From the NCBI GenBank assembly GCA_943331855.1, contig CALQNE010000024.1, positions 1-23,982 of the forward strand: DNA of 23,982 nt. The letters are read 5' to 3'. Positions 18,864-23,982 of the stretch are shown piece after piece. Below the pieces are notes generated by a model. That model searched no databases. It was not told where the DNA came from and saw only the letters and a list, made by a program, of their open reading frames with translations. A program made the position numbers and the translations under genes. How positions within the stretch are numbered: the first letter of the stretch is position 1; the number at the start of each line of letters is the position of its first letter. Origin of the DNA: Bordetella parapertussis. GTDB taxonomy: Bacteria; Pseudomonadota; Gammaproteobacteria; Burkholderiales; Burkholderiaceae_B.

Positions 18864-19663
18864 TGAACATACCCGTCCCTCCGATAGCCGCCCGCGTTTT
18901 CTGCATCGCCAATCAGAAAGGAGGCGTTGGCAAAACAACAACAGCAATTAATCTTGCTGCAGCCCTCGCTAAACTTAAACAACGTGTGCTGCTCATTGAT
19001 CTCGACCCGCAGGGCAACTCAACAATGGGTAGCGGCATAGATAAAAGTAATCTTGCCCATAATTTATATCAAGTGCTGATTGGCGAGGCGACCATACAAG
19101 AAGCACTCGTTTCGTCTGAGAGCGGCGGCTATGATGTGCTGCCGGCCAATCGCGAGCTTTCTGGCGCTGAAATTGACTTGGTTGGCATGGATGAGCGAGA
19201 GTTACAGCTTAAGCACGCACTTGCAAAAGTCGAGCTTCAGTACGATTTTGTACTGATTGACTGCCCTCCAACGCTGTCGCTGTTAACCCTGAATGGCCTC
19301 GCCTCTGCCCATGGCGTCATTATTCCGATGCAGTGCGAATACTTTGCACTTGAGGGCTTATCAGACCTGGTCAATACAATTAAGCGCGTTCATCGAAACA
19401 TTAACCCCGAGCTCAGTCTGATCGGTCTGTTGCGAGTCATGTATGACCCGCGCGTCACGCTTCAACAACAAGTCTCGGCTCAACTCGAGGCGCACTTTGG
19501 CGACAAGGTTTTTAAAACGGTTGTTCCGCGCAATGTTCGACTTGCTGAGGCACCAAGCCATGGTATGCCTGGTGTTGTGTATGACCCGAGCTCACGTGGC
19601 GCCCAAGCCTATATCGCGTTTGGCGCCGAAGTGATCGAGCGCTCGCGCCCCACTCAAATATAA
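18863..19663 (+). CDS. parA: Chromosome partitioning ATPase ParA (Soj)
   Basis: Deviant Walker A ATPase that binds DNA non-specifically and drives segregation of ParB-parS complexes; 266 residues. KGGVGKTTT at 19-27 carries signature Lys19 and catalytic Lys24; Walker A' is DLDPQGNST at 46-54. The ATG at 18863 is preferred to an in-frame ATG at 18830 because it overlaps the rsmG stop as TAATG, has AAAGGA 6 bases upstream and gives the usual short N-terminus. There is no N-terminal DNA-binding extension, so this is a chromosomal (Soj-type, class Ib-sized) ParA rather than a plasmid P1 type. Confidence 0.97.
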   Translation: MNIPVPPIAARVFCIANQKGGVGKTTTAINLAAALAKLKQRVLLIDLDPQGNSTMGSGIDKSNLAHNLYQVLIGEATIQEALVSSESGGYDVLPANRELSGAEIDLVGMDERELQLKHALAKVELQYDFVLIDCPPTLSLLTLNGLASAHGVIIPMQCEYFALEGLSDLVNTIKRVHRNINPELSLIGLLRVMYDPRVTLQQQVSAQLEAHFGDKVFKTVVPRNVRLAEAPSHGMPGVVYDPSSRGAQAYIAFGAEVIERSRPTQI

Positions 19664-19670
19664 AACGAAG

Positions 19671-19694
19671 GTGCGCAACGTAAGACCTGCGCAC
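19671..19694 (+). repeat. Inverted repeat in the parA-parB gap
   Basis: GTGCGCA (19671-19677) and TGCGCAC (19688-19694) form a perfect 7-bp stem with a 10-base loop. No T run follows, so it is not a standard terminator. It could be an RNA hairpin that modulates parB expression or a protein site; the function is unknown. Confidence 0.5.
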
Positions 19695-19713
19695 GTTACA
19701 CAAAGGAATCACG

Positions 19714-20622
19714 ATGGTGAGTAAAAAACCTAAGGGTTTAGGCCGTGGACTCGATGCATTACTTGGCGCAGATGCGCCCGGTCTAGGCCAGTTGGGCCAA
19801 GCGACGCCGGCAACAACCACACCCAATACCTTGCTGGTGTCGCAACTGCAGGCCGGAAAATACCAACCCCGAACGCGAATGGACGAAGGTGCGTTGGCAG
19901 AGTTGGCCGAATCCATTCGTGCGCAAGGCATTATGCAACCAATTTTGGTTCGCCCAATTAATGCAGCAAAAGGCCAGTATGAAATTATCGCTGGTGAACG
20001 GCGCTTTCGCGCAGCGCAATTAGCTGGCTTAAACGAAGTACCCGTTTTGGTGAAGGATGTTGCGGATGAGCATGCCGCAGCAATGGCCTTAATCGAAAAT
20101 ATTCAGCGCGAGGATCTGAACCCTCTTGAAGAAGCACAGGGCGTTAAAAGGCTGATCGACGAGTTTGGTTTAACGCACGAACAAGCGGCGACCGCGATCG
20201 GACGCTCACGCTCTGCAACAAGCAATTTGTTACGTCTGCTTAATTTGGCGGCCCCCGTGCAAACCATGCTTTTGGCAGGTGATATTGATATGGGCCATGC
20301 ACGCGCGTTGTTGGCGGTTGATGCTGCGGTTCAAATCCAATTGGCGAATCAAATCATTGCCAAAAGATTGTCTGTGCGTGATGCCGAGGCACTTGTTACC
20401 CGCACAACAAAAGAGCCTATTAATAAAACGGCGGCTCAAGTAAAAGGGATATCACGCGATGTGATTCGCCTTGAAGAAGCATTATCCGACCAGCTTGGAA
20501 CCAAAGTGACGCTGAAGGTTGCTAGCAAAGGTCGAGGGCAATTGATCATTGATTTTCATGGCTGGGATCATTGTTCGGCATTAATTGAAAAGTTAAATCT
20601 AAAAGAAGAAATAGACGCCTGA
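19714..20622 (+). CDS. parB: Chromosome partitioning protein ParB (Spo0J)
   Basis: CTP-dependent DNA clamp loaded at parS, 302 residues. The N-terminus KKPKGLGRGLDALLG is the ParA-contacting region typical of chromosomal ParBs. The CTPase/ParB-N domain shows GERRFRAAQ at 94-102 and ENIQREDLNP at 128-137. The helix-turn-helix follows at about 154-178 (THEQAATAIGRSRSATSNLL), and a C-terminal dimerisation domain ends the protein. AAGGA precedes the ATG by 7 bases. The two parS sites lie 3.5 kb upstream, so ParB spreading could cover its own operon. The rhodanese gene follows after 11 bases. Confidence 0.98.
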   Translation: MVSKKPKGLGRGLDALLGADAPGLGQLGQATPATTTPNTLLVSQLQAGKYQPRTRMDEGALAELAESIRAQGIMQPILVRPINAAKGQYEIIAGERRFRAAQLAGLNEVPVLVKDVADEHAAAMALIENIQREDLNPLEEAQGVKRLIDEFGLTHEQAATAIGRSRSATSNLLRLLNLAAPVQTMLLAGDIDMGHARALLAVDAAVQIQLANQIIAKRLSVRDAEALVTRTTKEPINKTAAQVKGISRDVIRLEEALSDQLGTKVTLKVASKGRGQLIIDFHGWDHCSALIEKLNLKEEIDA

Positions 20623-20633
20623 GGTAGTGAACC

Positions 20634-22232
20634 ATGACGACAAAGACCTATAAGTATGTTGCGCCTAAAGCATTAAAGCAATGGTTGCATGACAAACAAG
20701 AAATTGCGTTAATTGATGTGCGCGAGCATGGTCAATATGGCGAAGAACATCTCTTCTATGTGGTGTCTGCACCGTACAGCAAACTCGAGAGCGAAGTACA
20801 ACGGTTGGTTCCTCGCAAAAATGTGCGTTTAGTGCTCGTGGGCGATGATGAGAATCTTCTCACCGAGCGGGCTGCGCAACGACTTGAGGACTGCGGCTTT
20901 ACAAACATTCATTTGTTAGAGGGCGGTATTCCCGCTTGGAAGAACGCAGGCTATGAAGTATTTGCCGGCGTGAATTTGCCGAGCAAGGCATTTGGTGAGT
21001 TGGCCGAACACGCGTTCAACACGCCGCGTATTTCAGCGCAAGCGCTCAATAAAAAAATAACAGATCAAGAAGACCTCATTATTCTCGATGGACGCCCATT
21101 TACCGAATACCGAAAAATGAGCATCCCTACCGCGACCTGTTGTCCGAACGGTGAACTTGCCTTGCGTATTGATGAGCTGGTTGTTCGACCAGAAACTACG
21201 ATCGTGATTAATTGCGCGGGGCGCACCCGCAGTATTATTGGCGCCCAAACACTGATCAATCTTGGCATAAAAAATAAAATTCTGGCACTCGAAAATGGTA
21301 CCCAGGGTTGGTATTTGGCTGATCTACAGCTTGATCATGGCGCAACCCGCAAATACCCAGAGCAAGTTAATCCACAAAACTTGTCTTCGCAACAAACGCG
21401 TGCGAAGGCGCTTGCTCAAAAACACCAGGTTGCATTTGTAAATGGCGTCACGGTTGAGTCGTGGTTAAGTGACAGCACACGCACAACCTTTTTGTGTGAC
21501 GTGCGATCGCCAGAAGAGTTTTCAAGCGGCACGGTACTCCATGCACAAAACACACCCGGTGGTCAGCTCGTACAGGCAACCGATCAATTTGTTGGTGTAC
21601 GCGGAGCCCGGCTCGTCATGTTCGACGACGAAGGTGTTCGAGCCCCTGCGATGGCCTCCTGGTTGGCGATGATGGGTTGGGAGGTTGCAGTTTTAACAGA
21701 TGCGTTTACACATCAGTGGACGCCTGCGCTGAAGCAAAAAAGCGCCCATCAAGATACGCTCGCTACACGGTTCGCAGCCATTTCCGCCGAACAACTAAAG
21801 GTGGCGCAAGCGCAGGGCGCGCGAGTCATCGACGTGCGAGCAAGCACTAAATATCGTCAGGCGCACATACAGAATTCGGTTTGGTCGATACGACCACAAC
21901 TACACCGAGTACCAGCACTAAGCGGCGCACGTACGGTGTTAATTGCGGACGATGCGATGGTTGCGCATCTTGCAGCACTTGAGCTTGAACAAGCCGGCGC
22001 GGCACAGATACAAATCAATATGGATAGCGCAATAACCTGGCAAGCGGCGGGGCTGAACGTTGTCGCAACGCCTGATCTGCCGACGGATCAAGACAGCATT
22101 GATTATCTATTTTTTGTTCATGACCGACACGATGGAAATCGCGCGGCCGCACAACGTTATTTAGATTGGGAAGTCAATTTGCTCAACCAAATTGACGAAC
22201 AAGAGCGAAGCAGCTACCGATTGCCTCATTAA
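20634..22232 (+). CDS. Four-domain rhodanese-related sulfurtransferase
   Basis: 532 residues containing four consecutive rhodanese-like domains: about 8-112 (IDVREHGQYGEEHL), 132-235 (LDGRPFTEYR), 272-366 (CDVRSPEEF) and 384-478 (IDVRASTKYRQAHI). Only domain 2 keeps the catalytic Cys in a C-x4-R loop (NCAGRTRS, Cys194, Arg199). At the Cys position domain 1 has a GDD loop, domain 3 has Asp331 (Arg336 retained) and domain 4 has Asp439, so three domains look inactive. It probably moves sulfane sulfur in the cytoplasm (no signal peptide); donor and acceptor are unknown. GAGGT overlapping the parB stop is its ribosome binding site, so it is probably cotranscribed with parAB. A Bug gene follows after 27 bases. 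Confidence 0.88.
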   Translation: MTTKTYKYVAPKALKQWLHDKQEIALIDVREHGQYGEEHLFYVVSAPYSKLESEVQRLVPRKNVRLVLVGDDENLLTERAAQRLEDCGFTNIHLLEGGIPAWKNAGYEVFAGVNLPSKAFGELAEHAFNTPRISAQALNKKITDQEDLIILDGRPFTEYRKMSIPTATCCPNGELALRIDELVVRPETTIVINCAGRTRSIIGAQTLINLGIKNKILALENGTQGWYLADLQLDHGATRKYPEQVNPQNLSSQQTRAKALAQKHQVAFVNGVTVESWLSDSTRTTFLCDVRSPEEFSSGTVLHAQNTPGGQLVQATDQFVGVRGARLVMFDDEGVRAPAMASWLAMMGWEVAVLTDAFTHQWTPALKQKSAHQDTLATRFAAISAEQLKVAQAQGARVIDVRASTKYRQAHIQNSVWSIRPQLHRVPALSGARTVLIADDAMVAHLAALELEQAGAAQIQINMDSAITWQAAGLNVVATPDLPTDQDSIDYLFFVHDRHDGNRAAAQRYLDWEVNLLNQIDEQERSSYRLPH

Positions 22233-22259
22233 TAAAACCAGCACAAAAAGGAGCAACGC

Positions 22260-23267
22260 ATGAGCTTGAAACGATTTTTTCTGATGGATTTGAAGCGGGT
22301 ATTAATTGGTACAACATGGTTATTCTGCGTCGGCTCTGCGACTAGCCAAGTATTGGCCCCCCTGGCGGACTTTCCAAAACAAGCCTTCACGATCATTTCA
22401 CCCTTTCCGCCCGGTGGTGGCAATGACAGTCTTGCCCGATTGTTAGCGGCAGAACTCGCGCCGATTGTGGGCCAACCCGTTGTCGTCGAAAATAAAGCCG
22501 GTGCAGGCGGCAATCTTGGCACCGCCTATGCGGCGCGCTCGAAGGCTGATGGCTACACGTTGCTCATGTCGCAAACGAGCATCATTGCCGTAAATCCCGT
22601 GATGTACGAAAACGCGGGCTTTGTTCCCCAGACTGACTTCGAGCCTCTTTCTCAGCTCACGAACTCATCGGTCGTGTTTATTGTGCGCGCACAGAGCCCC
22701 TATCAAACCTTGACGGACTATCTGGCAGCGGCTAAAGCGCGTCCCGCCGCGATTAACTTTGCGACACCAGGTAATGGGACGCTTTCGCACTTGACGACGG
22801 TGCGACTATCCAGACAGGTTGACGTACAACTCACGCATATTCCTTATCGCGGTGCGGGCCCGGCGACGACAGATTTGTTAGGGGGCCAGGTCGACATGCT
22901 GGTGACCTCCCCCTCCTCTGTTGAAAGCTTGGTGTCGTCGGGCAAGCTTAGAGTGTTGGCGGCAACCAATTCTGACTTGATTGGTATTTTTGCTGGCACG
23001 CCAACCCTTGAAAGTCTGGGGATAAAAGGGATGCAAGTTGCGGACTGGTACGGACTATTTGTTCCAAAGGCGACCCCGACGGACAGGATCGAATACCTTT
23101 TGAAGGCAGTGCAACAAGCTATGAACACCAAAACAGCGATAGCCAAAGTTAATCAAGGTGGTTCTCAAGTTGTAGCGAGTGATCGCAAAGACTTTAGTGG
23201 CAAAGTGGCTCAGGAAATCGCAGCCTGGTCGGCGGTTGTTAAAGCTGCGGGCGTGAAGGCTGAATAA
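22260..23267 (+). CDS. Bug/TctC-type periplasmic solute-binding protein
   Basis: Second Bug-family receptor, 335 residues. A signal peptide covers about 1-30 (basic KRFFLMDLKR, hydrophobic VLIGTTWLFCVG, then SATS). The mature region shows FTIISPFPPGGGNDSLAR, GQPVVVENKAGAGGN and ADGYTLLMSQ, which correspond to the ligand-cradling loops of Bug proteins, and the HIPYRGAGPATTDLLGGQVD block. No lipobox is seen, so it should be a free periplasmic protein. AAGGAG lies 7 bases before the ATG. It is divergent in sequence from the Bug protein at 3113-4102, not a recent duplicate. No TctA or TctB gene is nearby. Ligand unknown; its position behind a sulfurtransferase raises a sulfur-containing carboxylate as speculation. 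Confidence 0.92.
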   Translation: MSLKRFFLMDLKRVLIGTTWLFCVGSATSQVLAPLADFPKQAFTIISPFPPGGGNDSLARLLAAELAPIVGQPVVVENKAGAGGNLGTAYAARSKADGYTLLMSQTSIIAVNPVMYENAGFVPQTDFEPLSQLTNSSVVFIVRAQSPYQTLTDYLAAAKARPAAINFATPGNGTLSHLTTVRLSRQVDVQLTHIPYRGAGPATTDLLGGQVDMLVTSPSSVESLVSSGKLRVLAATNSDLIGIFAGTPTLESLGIKGMQVADWYGLFVPKATPTDRIEYLLKAVQQAMNTKTAIAKVNQGGSQVVASDRKDFSGKVAQEIAAWSAVVKAAGVKAE

Positions 23268-23335
23268 GCACCTTTTAGAATAAGAACTTTAGCCATATCA
23301 CACGCTTAACGCTCATTTGTAATCACGCAGTCAAC

Positions 23336-23364
23336 TTGACAATGAGTAAAAACTCCCTCATAAT
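23336..23364 (+). promoter_or_regulatory. Promoter of the tRNA-Tyr/Gly/Thr-tuf unit
   Basis: Perfect -35 TTGACA at 23336-23341, 17-bp spacer, then CATAAT (5/6) at 23359-23364. The predicted start is about 8-10 bases before tRNA-Tyr. This near-consensus sigma-70 promoter suits a stable RNA unit. Confidence 0.85.
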
Positions 23365-23379
23365 CGTCGGTTCTCTTGT

Positions 23380-23466
23380 GGAGAGGTGCCCGAGTGGTTA
23401 AAGGGGGCAGACTGTAAATCTGTTGGCCTTGCGCCTACGTTGGTTCGAATCCAACCTTCTCCACCA
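23380..23466 (+). tRNA. tRNA-Tyr (GUA)
   Basis: 87 bases with an encoded CCA end. The acceptor stem GGAGAGG pairs with CTTCTCC (one G-U), the anticodon GTA is at 23414-23416 in CTGTAAA, the variable arm is long as in bacterial tRNA-Tyr, and the T arm has GGTTCGAATCC. First gene of the tRNA cluster. Confidence 0.97.
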
Positions 23467-23502
23467 AGAAAGCGTGCTCTAGGGATTAAAAGTTCGAGTC
23501 GG

Positions 23503-23576
23503 GCGGGTGTAGCTCAATGGTAGAGCAGAAGCCTTCCAAGCTTACGACGAGGGTTCGATTCCCTTCACCCGCTCCA
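23503..23576 (+). tRNA. tRNA-Gly (UCC)
   Basis: 74 bases with an encoded CCA. The acceptor stem GCGGGTG pairs with CACCCGC, the anticodon TCC is at 23535-23537 and the T arm has GGGTTCGATTCCC. It lies 36 bases after tRNA-Tyr and is expected to be processed from the same transcript. Confidence 0.97.
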
Positions 23577-23656
23577 GCGGTTTGTTTATGTAGTACGAAG
23601 TGCAGTAGTTGAAAAGTACAGATTAGTCCTTCGTGGGGTGCGAGCCCGGCGAATGC

Positions 23657-23731
<75 letters not shown>

Positions 23732-23806
23732 GTAAGGTTTAAGCAGGCGACGGAAGTATCGTTTTTTATCTCATTCAATAGCGTCAATCTAGGTCAGGAG
23801 CCCGTC

Positions 23807-23982
23807 ATGGCAAAAGGCAAATTCGAACGAACCAAACCACACGTCAACGTAGGCACGATTGGTCACGTTGACCACGGTAAAACCACACTGACAGCGGCAA
23901 TCACAACAGTGTTGTCGCAAAAGTTTGGTGGCGAAGCAAAGGGCTACGCACAGATTGATGCCGCTCCCGAAGAGCGCGCACG
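23807..23982 (+). CDS. tuf: Elongation factor Tu, 5' part only
   Basis: The first 58 codons of EF-Tu, the GTPase that brings aminoacyl-tRNA to the ribosome; the rest lies beyond the window. It starts [20 protein letters not shown] and shows the P loop GHVDHGKT at 19-26. AGGAG lies 6 bases before the ATG. The order tRNA-Tyr, tRNA-Gly, tRNA-Thr, tuf is conserved in proteobacteria, where a tRNA-Trp and secE-nusG usually follow. Confidence 0.97.
   Translation, partial: MAKGKFERTKPHVNVGTIGHVDHGKTTLTAAITTVLSQKFGGEAKGYAQIDAAPEERA

Noticed and set aside
23741..23790. Terminator between tRNA-Thr and tuf (T run near 23762)
   Set aside because: The possible stem is only about 3 bp; tuf is normally cotranscribed with these tRNAs.

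Overview
The window looks like a betaproteobacterial chromosome, most likely Burkholderiales and perhaps Alcaligenaceae. The reasons are the GyrB with the long insert of Gram-negative GyrBs, a DUF1840 gene, two Bug/TctC-type periplasmic binding proteins without transporter partners, and the order tRNA-Tyr, tRNA-Gly, tRNA-Thr, tuf. Base composition looks near 50% GC, which is low for that order. The species cannot be named from the sequence. No insertion sequence, prophage, CRISPR array or rRNA gene was found.

The window holds the replication-origin region. From left to right: argS (minus strand, 3' end cut by the window edge) diverges from a DUF1840 gene. Next comes a leftward pair, a Bug-type binding protein followed by an iron-type alcohol dehydrogenase. 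Then comes the leftward replication cluster dnaA-dnaN-gyrB, ending at a clear terminator. From the dnaA upstream region the rightward cluster rpmH-rnpA-yidD-yidC-mnmE runs toward two leftward metabolic genes: an SDR of 3-hydroxybutyrate dehydrogenase type and a YbdL-type methionine aminotransferase. To their right is the rightward group mnmG-rsmG-parA-parB, followed closely by a four-domain rhodanese protein and a second Bug protein. The window ends with three tRNAs and the start of tuf.

The most notable structure is the pair of gene-free, AT-rich stretches (14172-14566 and 15737-16270) on either side of the aminotransferase gene. Both carry clusters of DnaA-box-like 9-mers. The left one has two perfect TTATCCACA boxes and a very AT-rich tract. 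The right one has several 7/9 to 8/9 boxes in a single orientation and two consensus parS sites just before mnmG. Hand counts of G and C on the + strand change sign between the SDR and aminotransferase genes, although both lie on the minus strand. This places the leading/lagging switch, and so probably oriC, near 14.2-14.6 kb, about 5 kb from dnaA. A two-part origin enclosing an aminotransferase gene is a testable hypothesis.

Together the genes cover initiation (DnaA), elongation (DnaN), supercoiling (GyrB), origin segregation (ParA, ParB, parS), membrane insertion (YidC, YidD), tRNA processing and modification (RnpA, MnmE, MnmG) and 16S rRNA methylation (RsmG). The metabolic genes are accessory. 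Several have unusual active-site residues: the SDR has replaced all four known hydroxybutyrate-binding residues, the Fe-ADH has Arg where a conserved His is usual, and the rhodanese protein keeps only one catalytic Cys in four domains.
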